64,000 nt of DNA from the NCBI GenBank assembly GCA_019449655.1, contig JAHQXD010000001.1:872950-936949 (forward strand), in the 5' to 3' direction. Shown here piece after piece: positions 44,640 to 52,292 of this stretch (within the stretch, counting starts at the first letter, position 1; each line of letters begins with the position of its first letter). A program made the translations under genes and the position numbers. Source of the stretch: Ferrigenium straubiae (GTDB taxonomy: Bacteria > Pseudomonadota > Gammaproteobacteria > Burkholderiales > Gallionellaceae). The notes below the pieces were generated by a model. That model did no database searches and was not told where the DNA came from. It saw nothing but the letters and a program-made list of their open reading frames with translations.

Positions 44640-47384
44640 TCACTTTGGAATATCGTCAAGTCCGTCCCATGGGCGTTGTATTTGGTTGATAGGGGCACTG
44701 TTGTATATGGTGCCCGGATCTTGCCTGTTCTGGAGCACGCCCAAACCCGGGGCCTCGCCCCCACCTCGCGCATCATGAACCTGTTGTGGGGACCTGCTAG
44801 ATGGCACTGAATTTGGCACTGCGCGATTAGCAGCAGCTTGCCCCTTAACAATCCCAGCATCTACATCACCCTTAAATGCCGTCACTCTTTCGGGCGCCAC
44901 CGCTGTCGTATTGGGACTGCTAATCTCAGGCATATTGCGCATCGTCGCGTCGCCTGTCATCGCATAGATGGCATCACCGTTCGCGCCGGTCGAGCCCGAG
45001 TTGGCCAACGCCAACAAATTCCCGGCGACCTCTATTTGCGCCTCCGTTTTCATTCCCATACTCCGCAACTCATTCCTGAAATGTTTGGCTTCAGCCCGAA
45101 GCCCCCTGCGAGAAACAGCCGATGCCAGTTCAGCATTTCTGCCCATTCTGACAATATCCCCAGACCATTGATCCACGGGCTTGCCTTGGGTCAAACCAAC
45201 ACTTCTAGACAACGCAGATGTAATCGATGCCTCGCGACCAGCAGACTCCACCAGGTTTTCTGCTCTCGACAGTTCATCAGTGGATCCGTGCTGCAATGCT
45301 CTCATGGCAGTATGAGAGTGCGAATTCCCGGATTGGAATGACGCAGACAACGTATCTTTAGTGCCTACAGATTGCGCCTCTTTGATCATCGACGTGAGAT
45401 CAATGCCTTTCGCCCATGATTTTTTTGCCAGCGCTGTGCGAGCATATTCAATTCCGCCTTTGGCCCCAAGTGCGCCCAAACTGATACCAACCGATGCTCC
45501 AGCGATCCCCTTAAGTGCATCGCTTTGCTCTTGTGTAAGCGTAACTTTTTCGCTCGCGGCCCTGGCGCGGTCTGATATCCACTGATCGCCTTCTTCGCGG
45601 CTCGATCCAATCTCTCTGCCAAACGATCGCATCGCCTGATCCTGATCCGTTGTCCCGTAAGTCGATGCCACGGTGGATTTAACTGCCTGCCCATAAGCCG
45701 TGCTCGCTGCAACAGCTGATTTCTCGGCATTCGCACGGGCTTGTTGAGCCGTCGCACCAACTGACAAAGAAGGGAGCGTGGATCCGCCCGCGGTTTCCCC
45801 TCTTGTATGTGGATTCATTACGCTTCTCGCCTCGTTCTGAGAGCCAACCGGCGCTGTCCTCATGAGCGGGGCCGTCTCCTGCACACCCGGTGCAGCCCCC
45901 TTCTCATCGACCTTATCCTTGCCCATATTGCTTGCGATCTTCGTCAGGCCATAGATCGATCCGGACATCAGCGCCATCGAGATCAGCGGCACCGCGGCGA
46001 GCATGTCCGAGATAACGGCCAGCTTCACAGACAGCGCATCATAGAAGGCCGGCACCGTTGCCGGATTGAGGCCGTTTGGCGCCGCGGCAGCCAGACGCAG
46101 GAATTCAGACTTCACCATGACTTCGCCGATGTAGTTGATCACCACGGCAAACGGCAACCAGGTCTGGCACCAGATCCCGAAGAACATGTATTTCACCAGA
46201 ATGCCGAGCCCTTGCGCGCCCGCCATCATCATGAACACAAACATCAACGGCGCGAACCCGAAGAACATGGCCAGCAAGATATTCATCGCCGGCATCATCG
46301 CCTTGGAGAACCCTGTAGCGCCCCCTGCAGCATCGATCTTCCATTGCTCCATGGATTGCGTCATGGTCATGGTGCATTGGTTGTATGTGGCGTAGCTGGA
46401 ATTGGACAACCCGCAATTGTATGCATTGCTGATCGTGCCCGAGGTCAGCGCCGTGATCATGAAATCCTGGGCTGTTTGGGATGCTCCCCATATGCCGTTG
46501 ATCATTTTTCCGTGCACGTCGACAATATCGTCGGCGGTGTATTTATTGGGCGTCGCCGTGTTGGGGCTTGCCCGTTTATTCATGTTGGCATTGATAAAGG
46601 CCGACATTGCAGAATTTATTCCCGGCCCGACAAAAGCATCCATCTTGTTTTTGATATTGGTGGCGGCATCGGCACACGCGGATCCGATGCCGGCGGGATC
46701 GGCATCGGAGAAAATGACCGTCAGGCCCCCGCCATACACGCCGGGCGTCGTGATGTATGCGATCGGGTTGTTGACGCCTGGAATGTTCTGCTTTGCAAAA
46801 GCATTGGGGCTGAAGCCCGGTCTTCCCGCCACGCAGTCCAGCACGAAAACCTTGATGTTGGCCGCCAGGAATGGATCCGCGTCTGGCAACGCGTATTTAC
46901 CCCCACGCATTGAAAGCATGAGCTGCAGAGGGCTGGCAAAACCATCGCTCGACAGGGAAATGTAATTACCGTCCACCGTGGAAAACCCTACCTCCATCTT
47001 GTCCGCAACAGACCGTGTGATAGATGAGATGATCGCACCAGGTACGGCCACGCCGAATGGGACGTTGGCGACCGTGGTGGCGGTGCCGGTGTAGTAGTCC
47101 TCGATCTGCAAATCGACCTTTTGCGTGGCCACCGAATACACGAGGATCAGCACCAACAACATCGCCCAGTTGCCCGGGCCTGCGCCACCACCCTGAAACA
47201 TCGCGATCGCGCCGCCGACCAGAAGCAGGACTCCCAAGGAAACGAGCAAGCCCAGACCCACGGCCGCACCTAGTCCGATGCCCGGACCGGTGAATGCACC
47301 GCTCTGGAATACCATCGCAACCGCATTTAATACTCCGGTGAACGTGGGGATATCGCCCAGTGTGTAAATGGTCAACGATGACAT
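44640..47384 (-). CDS. traG: TraG-like conjugation protein (F-type)
   Basis: 914 residues, close to the 938 of F TraG. N-terminal hydrophobic segments (GLGLLVSLGVLLLVGGAIAM and NWAMLLVLILVYSVATQ), a periplasmic region with LMLSMRGGKYALPDADPF, further membrane segments around 370-470 (MNILLAMFFGFAPLMFVFMMM and AVPLISMALMSGSIYG), then a long soluble C-terminal part. F TraG works in pilus assembly, mating-pair stabilization and, through its C-terminal part, entry exclusion. Here it is present without the rest of the pilus genes. Confidence 0.9.
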   Translation of the reverse strand: MSSLTIYTLGDIPTFTGVLNAVAMVFQSGAFTGPGIGLGAAVGLGLLVSLGVLLLVGGAIAMFQGGGAGPGNWAMLLVLILVYSVATQKVDLQIEDYYTGTATTVANVPFGVAVPGAIISSITRSVADKMEVGFSTVDGNYISLSSDGFASPLQLMLSMRGGKYALPDADPFLAANIKVFVLDCVAGRPGFSPNAFAKQNIPGVNNPIAYITTPGVYGGGLTVIFSDADPAGIGSACADAATNIKNKMDAFVGPGINSAMSAFINANMNKRASPNTATPNKYTADDIVDVHGKMINGIWGASQTAQDFMITALTSGTISNAYNCGLSNSSYATYNQCTMTMTQSMEQWKIDAAGGATGFSKAMMPAMNILLAMFFGFAPLMFVFMMMAGAQGLGILVKYMFFGIWCQTWLPFAVVINYIGEVMVKSEFLRLAAAAPNGLNPATVPAFYDALSVKLAVISDMLAAVPLISMALMSGSIYGLTKIASNMGKDKVDEKGAAPGVQETAPLMRTAPVGSQNEARSVMNPHTRGETAGGSTLPSLSVGATAQQARANAEKSAVAASTAYGQAVKSTVASTYGTTDQDQAMRSFGREIGSSREEGDQWISDRARAASEKVTLTQEQSDALKGIAGASVGISLGALGAKGGIEYARTALAKKSWAKGIDLTSMIKEAQSVGTKDTLSASFQSGNSHSHTAMRALQHGSTDELSRAENLVESAGREASITSALSRSVGLTQGKPVDQWSGDIVRMGRNAELASAVSRRGLRAEAKHFRNELRSMGMKTEAQIEVAGNLLALANSGSTGANGDAIYAMTGDATMRNMPEISSPNTTAVAPERVTAFKGDVDAGIVKGQAAANRAVPNSVPSSRSPQQVHDARGGGEAPGLGVLQNRQDPGTIYNSAPINQIQRPWDGLDDIPK

Positions 47385-47399
47385 GGATCTGCCCTTTGG

Positions 47400-47579
47400 C
47401 TAGGCTAGTTGATCCCAAATTCGGCTCGCCGGTAAGCGCAAATCAGATGGCAAAAGTGAGACAAGCGTAACCACGAATTCTTCTTGGCCATACCTAGCTG
47501 CACTTGCGAGTGCAGCTATTTGGTCGTCTCGCGGTAATAGACGAGGATCACAGCCATGCAGGCCATAAGCAATTCGCAT
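47400..47579 (-). CDS. Small hypothetical protein upstream of traG
   Basis: 59 residues from ATG 47579, with GAGGA eight bases before it; the frame extends to 47681 without a better start. Sequence MRIAYGLHGCDPRLLPRDDQ, then a helical AALASAARYGQEEFV segment and LLPSDLRLPASRIWDQLA. The stop is 15 bp before traG, so coupling is likely. No family recognised. Confidence 0.45.
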   Translation of the reverse strand: MRIAYGLHGCDPRLLPRDDQIAALASAARYGQEEFVVTLVSLLPSDLRLPASRIWDQLA

Positions 47580-48085
47580 AGTTGTGGTCCTCAGCTCGTT
47601 TGCTGAGATACTTGGCGTAGAGTTGTGGCTAATGAGTAACATGGTAGCAATACTCTTTCTGGCCTTTGGCCTCTGGAGCATGGCTACCTGCAGGTGCTTC
47701 TGCGGGGAGGGAAATGCAATACGTTAGTGTGTTTTTGCACCGGCTTCCCGGTGGGCGTGCTATCTGCAACTATTCCACGTCGTTTCCGACTTTCTTGTGC
47801 GTGCTCATCGACGGTGTGTCGAGTTTCGCCCGGGAATACTGATTGTCCTTGGGGCCCATTATTGCTGCCAAGCGATAGGCTGGGTTATGCCTTATTCTTT
47901 TTTTATTATCTACATATTTCTCAGGTCGTCAATATTATTTGCAATCAATGAATTAGTTATATATAAGTGCAATGGGATTTTAAACAAGCCAAATATGGCA
48001 AATATGATGAAGTAATGGTGCAGACGAAATGGCAAAATGGCGGAGCTACTGGATTAAGTACGGCATTTCTGAAATGCATAACATC
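47580..48085. other. Gene-free region upstream of the traG unit
   Basis: About 500 bp in which no convincing gene was found. The part from 47880 to 48060 is AT-rich with runs such as TTCTTTTTTTATTATC and ATTAGTTATATATAAGTGC, and probably holds the promoter of the leftward tra run and the 3' region of the next gene. No clear inverted repeat was seen. Confidence 0.4.
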
Positions 48086-48361
48086 TTATGCATAAGCGTA
48101 ATAGGGCAATCGCTTTCCGATAACCAGGTCGTCCAATGCCGACCTAAAAGGAGAGCCAAACGCGAAGGTTTGTTGTTCTGGCAGTGGCACTTTACGTAAT
48201 GCCCTGAACTCCCTTACCCAAGCCCGAAACCAATCTGCAGCCTGTTGCTTCACGCCCGCCATGATCTGTAGGACCATGCCAACAGCATCCCCGAATGGCA
48301 GCCAGAGCTGGCGTTCATTGAATTCGGTTCCTTTCATATAGTTGAAGCTTTTGAGGTTCAT
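48086..48361 (-). CDS. Hypothetical protein
   Basis: 91 residues from ATG 48361, with AGGA eight bases upstream; the open frame extends to 48487 but that part carries the inverted repeat arm. Sequence MNLKSFNYMKGTEFNERQLW followed by LPFGDAVGMVLQIMAGVKQQ and an aromatic/basic helix DWFRAWVREFRALRK. Ends YYAYA. Soluble, possibly DNA-binding. Family not recognised. Confidence 0.5.
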   Translation of the reverse strand: MNLKSFNYMKGTEFNERQLWLPFGDAVGMVLQIMAGVKQQAADWFRAWVREFRALRKVPLPEQQTFAFGSPFRSALDDLVIGKRLPYYAYA

Positions 48362-48425
48362 CGCATCATTCCTAGATTGTTCGCCCGCCTTTGCTTTCCT
48401 TGCGGTACAGACTTGCGCTGCATTT

Positions 48426-48692
48426 ATCTGCATCACTCCTGAGTTGCTGCGCCCAGCGACATCAGCCCTCAGCCGATTAGGAAACAATGCAAGGGGTTGG
48501 TGCGGCCAGCGCGCAGGACGGCTTCATCGTCCGAGCACTGCCTCGGCCTCTTGCAAGCACGCAGTTAGAAATTGCGCGAAGCGCATCAACACACAGACAA
48601 AAGTCGTGCGCAGCACACAACGCCCGTGCGCTTGTTTGCCGGCTGGGGGAGGATTCGCGTCAAGGGCGTAGCAACTCAGGAGTGATGCAGAT
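48426..48692. repeat. Perfect 23-bp inverted repeat bounding 221 bp
   Basis: Arms 48426-48448 (ATCTGCATCACTCCTGAGTT then GCT) and 48670-48692 are exact complements. The enclosed segment holds the first RGYTTCATC hairpin and two triloop hairpins. Such long perfect arms at this distance may mark a small inserted or invertible element; no flanking target duplication was identified. Confidence 0.7.
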
Positions 48693-49214
48693 ATTCGGAG
48701 TCCTGCACTGCAAGGCCAAACAAAATCCGCGCGTAGCGCACCTACGGCCAGCAGCTTCATCCGCTGGCCAGTTCAAAATGAGCCCGCCAGGGCGAAAGTA
48801 AGCGAGCGCCTATGTGCGCGAGTTTGGGGACCGATCCGCGCAGCGGATTGGGGCGTAGCCCCTGCGAAGCAGGTCGGCAACCGAAGGGCGCAGGGGAACC
48901 GATTCGCACAGCTTCATCGTGCGAATTGGGGACAAGCGACGAGCGCAGTCCTCCCGCAGCGCAAGCGAAGGGATGGGGGAGCCGCCCGAATATTTGCGCC
49001 GAGTAAGGGCTGGACGGCTTCATCGTCCAGACCGCACCGAGGTCAAATATTTGGGTGGGGGCGAAGCCCCGCAAGTCCCGGTCCTGACGGTTTCATCGTC
49101 AGGATTCGACGGTTTCATCGTCGAACGCGAAGCGCTCGGGCAACCCGTTTAAAGGCGTTTTTGAGCGACAGCGAAAAAGCGGCGTCTTAAACGGGTTGCC
49201 CGAGCGCGGAGCGC
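48516..49214. repeat. Hairpin array with conserved RGYTTCATC loop and GNA triloops
   Basis: Six hairpins share the loop RGYTTCATC while their stems differ: 48516-48532 (GGAC/GTCC), 48746-48769 (GGCCAGC/GCTGGCC), 48899-48929 (ATTCGCAC/GTGCGAAT plus flanks), 49010-49030 (CTGGAC/GTCCAG), 49082-49104 (TCCTGAC/GTCAGGA) and 49105-49125 (TTCGAC/GTCGAA). Between and beside them lie nine triloop hairpins of G-N-A type, for example 48573-48585, 48606-48616, 48729-48739, 48831-48851, 48850-48862, 48861-48873, 49058-49070, 49126-49134 and 49204-49214. No convincing protein gene lies in 48488-49473. Function unknown; see findings. Confidence 0.8.
49132..49207. repeat. Perfect 21-bp inverted repeat with 34-base loop
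   Basis: Arms GCGCTCGGGCAACCCGTTTA+A (49132-49152) and TTAAACGGGTTGCCCGAGCG+C (49187-49207) are exact complements; the left arm itself holds the small hairpin CGGG-CAA-CCCG. The loop contains GTTTTTGAGCGACAGCGAAA. It closes the hairpin array on the relaxase side. Confidence 0.8.
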
Positions 49215-49473
49215 GGCTTTCGGGGACTTGCGCGCAGTTGACTTGCCCGGGTCGAGCGACAGCGAGAAGGGGCGCTTCCCAGCCCCGTCCCTAGGGATGC
49301 TTTTATGCAGTTGTGGCGCGGGTTTTGAGCCACACCATGCGTTTCGATCCTCACTCCAAGCAGGGCTTGGTGTGAGGTGATGAAAGGAATGGCAACATCG
49401 TGAGTAATACTCGTGGCGCTTTCTCGTGGATGGCAAAAGGCGACTATCCACGAGAAAAAAACACGGCGAGCAA

Positions 49474-50247
49474 TCATAAAGTGAGATCAATTGTTACCCG
49501 CTGATCGGCAATTTCTTTCGGGCTGGAATCCATGTCAAATATGCGAAATATTGATCTATGTCCGTCCGTAAGCTTTACCCAAGCCCCATCGATTTTGATG
49601 GCAGGTACGGATAAAAATGCACGCTCTAAAGCGACACGATGAGGGGTGAAGTAGTAAACATATTTGTATTGCCCCGACCGGACCTGCTGCAGGTGTGCTG
49701 CAATAACCTGCGCAAGTCGAGTGCGACTTTTCACGTGGCGCTCGATCTCGATGGCCACCTTGCAGCCATTTGGACTGGTCACAAGTGCATCTGGAATACA
49801 CTTGTGTTGTCGTTGATCGTTGTTTGCCAGCAGCAACCTGCCTGGCACATAGTTTGTCCAGCCAACCTGTTCCAGGTTGAGCCTGACATGCTGCCCGTCG
49901 ATATGATGTGCAACAAAATTGGGGCTTGTTCTTCCAACCACGAATGCCGAACATCGTGGATCTGCTGTTTCCGTCACGGCCAAACCGTGATCTGATATTC
50001 CCCATAGTTTTAGATTGCTGAAGGGAACAGCATTTTTGTCCACTCGCAGCATTCTTTCCTCAACGAGTTTTTTGAGCATCGGCAAAGCGGTTTGTTCGCT
50101 GACTCCCATTACACGCGAGAGAATGGATATGGTGCTATATCCCTCTCCGCTTGCGAGAAAATGCATTACTCGGCGGCGTTTCTCTTCTGCTCGCGCCAGC
50201 TTCTCGGCTCGGGTCATTTTCATGGCTGGATGAAGTAGTTGGAGCAT
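49474..50247 (-). CDS. Probable MOBC-like relaxase / replication-relaxation family protein
   Basis: 257 residues from ATG 50247 (AAGGAA upstream). Residues 10-75 form a winged helix (RRRVMHFLASGEGYSTISIL, RVMGVSEQTALPMLKKLVEE). The second half carries a PD-(D/E)xK-like core: IPDALVTSPNGCKVAIEIER, then KSRTRLAQVIAAHLQQV and YKYVYYFTP. This two-domain plan and length fit the replication-relaxation family, which includes the MOBC relaxase of CloDF13 (243 residues). If so, it nicks the island's oriT. Placed between the oriV and the hairpin array. The family assignment is from memory of motifs and needs a profile search. Confidence 0.55.
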   Translation of the reverse strand: MLQLLHPAMKMTRAEKLARAEEKRRRVMHFLASGEGYSTISILSRVMGVSEQTALPMLKKLVEERMLRVDKNAVPFSNLKLWGISDHGLAVTETADPRCSAFVVGRTSPNFVAHHIDGQHVRLNLEQVGWTNYVPGRLLLANNDQRQHKCIPDALVTSPNGCKVAIEIERHVKSRTRLAQVIAAHLQQVRSGQYKYVYYFTPHRVALERAFLSVPAIKIDGAWVKLTDGHRSIFRIFDMDSSPKEIADQRVTIDLTL

Positions 50248-50735
50248 GATCGAATTTCCTTATGTTGACTACGCTGCTGTCTAGCAGACGGTTTAAAAGT
50301 TTTGAGTACCTGGATCACTCTCACGAACGGCGCGATCGCGCCGCCCCTTTGCCCCCGGCAAGCCGAAGGCGCAGGCGGCGCATAGGGGACGCAAGCGGCT
50401 TGCCGCGCTGCGGTTCGTGTACCTGTGCTCGCTGAATCCACCCAATGACCCAAGCCGCACAGGCGGCTTGCCATTGTTGGGGAGGGGGAGCCGCCGAAGG
50501 TGGGGGAACCCCGAAGGGGTACCCCGCGCCTGGCGCAACAAATTATCCACAGTGTCGCTGGGAACATCCGCCGGTAAAAATAGGTAAAAAAAAGGTAACG
50601 AGCGACTCACCTCGCTAAACGCCAAAGCTGGCGCAGGTTTGCGTGGATGGGGAGCGACGCTATCCCGATAGAGCGCGACGCTATCCCGATAGAGCGCGAC
50701 GCTATCCCGATGGGGGCGCGACGCTATCCCGATGG
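50248..50735. other. Probable plasmid-type replication origin (oriV)
   Basis: Four 16-bp direct repeats GCGACGCTATCCCGAT at 50654-50669, 50675-50690, 50696-50711 and 50718-50733, spaced 21, 21 and 22 bp (two helical turns), end 2 bp from the stop of the initiator gene. A perfect DnaA box TTATCCACA is at 50543-50551, and an AT-rich stretch GTAAAAATAGGTAAAAAAAA lies between (50573-50599). Iterons, DnaA box and AT-rich opening region beside a TrfA-like gene form a standard iteron origin. The part 50300-50520 is GC-rich with short hairpins and no gene. Confidence 0.8.
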
Positions 50736-51623
50736 CTACAGTTTCGTCCATGCGGCCTGCTCCTTGCCCTTGGTACTGGTTTCGATGCGTCCCCTGGCGA
50801 TTACATTTATCCGCTCGAGTTCGTGCATTGCGCGGTTCATCGCCCCCCTAAAATCACGCATTCGCCCCGTATACTGCAACTTTATTTGGAGCCATTCGAG
50901 GGCGTATTGTTGTTGCCGATTCGAGGACGTGGCCACGAGGCGTTGGAGCGCCTTGGCCATATCCTGTCCGCGCCCGATCTGCAAACGCTTCGGCCAGTCG
51001 ATCAGCGCGAATTCGCGATTGCCAAATAGCACCCGCCATTGCGGGTCGAGCGTGTAGGTGTATGCCTCCGTTCGCGCGTCATATCCAAAACCCGCAAGGA
51101 TGTGAAATGTCTTTGTGTCACCGATCCTATATTTGGTGGTTCCGTCTGATGACTTTGCCTCGACGATCAAAGTGGCTGCCGACATCGCTTTTAGTCGCCG
51201 GTGTAGCCAATCGTAGTCGTGCTTCCCCGTTGCTCGATCCAGTTCCCGAAGGAAAGCAGCCCGGTTAATTGTGACAGCGGTTCCGAGCGCCGAATGCCGA
51301 GCCCGGAAGGTCAGCTGCAACAAGATGTCCGCATCCGCTTCATCGAGCTGCTCCCCCCAATACTCGATAACCGCATCCTTCCGCGACACAAGCACGGTTC
51401 CGCTATGCATTTTTCGCTTACCTTTGGCGACCGGAGCGCACAGAGATGATCTGGCCAGCAAGTTAGGCATGGCTCGCATTAACTCATCCATGCCTGGCAA
51501 TAACATTTGCAGCGGCGTGGCTGCGTCCTGTTTTGTTTTGATTGCCGCACGTTTTTGCGCAGCAGCGACCAAATCGGCGATGCGAGGCCGCTCGGCCTGC
51601 GCCGTCAAAGTATCGTGTCTCAT
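50736..51623 (-). CDS. TrfA-like replication initiator protein
   Basis: 295 residues from ATG 51623; the open frame runs to 51731 but overlaps the alpA-like gene. It matches the TrfA family: MPNLLARSSLCAPVAKGKRK, VIEYWGEQLDEADADILLQL, RAAFLRELDRATGKHDYDWL, FALIDWPKRLQIGRGQDMA and the C-terminal winged-helix part. TrfA-type proteins bind iterons and recruit DnaA and helicase. The iterons directly after its stop support the role. It implies that the island can replicate outside the chromosome after excision. Confidence 0.9.
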   Translation of the reverse strand: MRHDTLTAQAERPRIADLVAAAQKRAAIKTKQDAATPLQMLLPGMDELMRAMPNLLARSSLCAPVAKGKRKMHSGTVLVSRKDAVIEYWGEQLDEADADILLQLTFRARHSALGTAVTINRAAFLRELDRATGKHDYDWLHRRLKAMSAATLIVEAKSSDGTTKYRIGDTKTFHILAGFGYDARTEAYTYTLDPQWRVLFGNREFALIDWPKRLQIGRGQDMAKALQRLVATSSNRQQQYALEWLQIKLQYTGRMRDFRGAMNRAMHELERINVIARGRIETSTKGKEQAAWTKL

Positions 51624-51631
51624 GAGACAGC

Positions 51632-51907
51632 CTATTGCGAGACTGGTTTGGTGGGCTGCTGCTTGGTTGTGGCCGGCAATGATGCCGAAACCAATTGCGC
51701 ATCGCGAAGCTGGATACGCGATGCCATCCAAGCCCGGATCTCACTATCAACCCAACGTGAACCGCTTTGCTTGGCAGCACCAATACCGTTGATTTTTACA
51801 GGCCTGGGGAAATCAGATATTCGACCACCGTAGATAGTGGACTTGGACAAACCGGTGATGTTGCAAACGGTCTTCAGACCGATGAAACGCAATTGCTGTT
51901 CGCTCAT
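51632..51907 (-). CDS. AlpA/excisionase-like HTH protein
   Basis: 91 residues from ATG 51907 (AGGGAA upstream). N-terminal MerR-like helix-turn-helix: LRFIGLKTVCNITGLSKSTI, YGGRISDFPRPVKI, then SRWVDSEIRAWMASRIQ, the usual AlpA signature. These proteins control integrase genes and act as excisionases. The tail is Thr/Gln-rich. It is 8 bp upstream of the initiator gene and next to the attR side, with two palindromes upstream (52002-52024 and 52076-52093). Confidence 0.85.
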   Translation of the reverse strand: MSEQQLRFIGLKTVCNITGLSKSTIYGGRISDFPRPVKINGIGAAKQSGSRWVDSEIRAWMASRIQLRDAQLVSASLPATTKQQPTKPVSQ

Positions 51908-52001
51908 TTTCACATTCCCTGAAAATGAGCGGCGGCGACAGTGTTATTTTAACTAAAATCCCATGCCAGTCAATCAATAAATCTCATTAAATTCATAATG
52001 T

Positions 52002-52093
52002 TGTAATGTATAGACGTAATTACACAAACTCCGCTTTAATGCCATTATGGGAGGAGTGTCGCCACCGCCCATACGCGGATCAACATTGATCCG
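52002..52093. promoter_or_regulatory. Two palindromes upstream of the alpA-like gene
   Basis: TGTAAT (52002-52007) / ATTACA (52019-52024) with an 11-base spacer, and the 18-bp palindrome CGGATCAA-CA-TTGATCCG (52076-52093). Both lie in the 477-bp gene-free stretch 51908-52384, between the alpA-like gene and attR, and look like dimeric repressor or Xis/Int binding sites. Confidence 0.45.
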
Positions 52094-52207
52094 TAGACGT
52101 ATTGGCGTTACACAGACTTATAAAAACGCGTGGGACGATAAGAACCAAGAAAAGTCTACGTCGGCCAGACACGTTACAGGCAAAATGATGAGTCACATCA
52201 GCCAGTA

Positions 52208-52227
52208 GGGGGCATCGACGGGGGCAT
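52208..52227 (+). promoter_or_regulatory. Integrase arm-type site repeats (right)
   Basis: Two direct GGGGGCAT copies (52208-52215, 52220-52227), 12 bp apart, same orientation and spacing as the pair at 38769-38788 beside the integrase gene. Located 50 bp inside the putative attR. Confidence 0.55.
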
Positions 52228-52277
52228 TGGTGCATTGCTCATCACGCAAACCCAATAATAGAGAGAGTGTTCGGGTG

Positions 52278-52291
52278 CCCCCGCCCCACCA
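52278..52291 (+). other. Putative attR core (tmRNA 3'-end remnant)
   Basis: CCCCCGCCCCACCA equals the last 15 bases of ssrA with one T missing. It is followed, as ssrA is, by a terminator hairpin. The short, imperfect match keeps confidence moderate; no better copy of the tmRNA end was found between 51.9 and 53.2 kb. Confidence 0.5.
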
Positions 52292-52292
52292 A

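Larger units (their letters stand above)
38616..52291. mobile_element. SGI1-like integrative mobilizable element in ssrA
   Basis: About 13.7 kb between the tmRNA 3' end and an imperfect copy of it at 52278-52291. Cargo in order: P4-type integrase next to attL, small membrane proteins, TraN and TraG homologues, a hairpin-rich gene-free zone, a probable MOBC-like relaxase, an iteron replicon with TrfA-like initiator, and an AlpA-like protein next to attR. Repeated GGGGGCAT sites lie at both ends. No other secretion-system gene is present, so self-transfer is not expected. Composition is lower in GC than the flanks. Confidence 0.8.

Noticed and set aside
44272..44643. 123-residue minus-strand frame after traG
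   Set aside because: Although it overlaps the traG stop by 4 bp, its sequence lacks protein-like features; the opposite frame (44307-44519) looks better, and both are weak.
48488..48801. Small frames in the hairpin region (for example 48487-48801, 48919-49152)
   Set aside because: They are composed of hairpin and repeat sequence, lack ribosome sites and contain repeated FIV motifs that derive from the TTCATCGT loop.
48516..49125. Integron attC array or CRISPR
   Set aside because: Spacing of the six hairpins is irregular (adjacent to 230 bp), there is no integron integrase and no gene cassettes, and the repeats are hairpins with differing stems.
50654..50733. CRISPR-like short array
   Set aside because: Repeats are 16 bp with 5-6 bp gaps; spacers are far too short and there are no cas genes. 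The iteron reading fits.
50293..50751. Open frames reading through the iterons (repeats RDSVALY or RDAIPIE)
   Set aside because: The repeated peptide only reflects the 21-22 bp DNA period of the iterons; no start or domain supports a protein.
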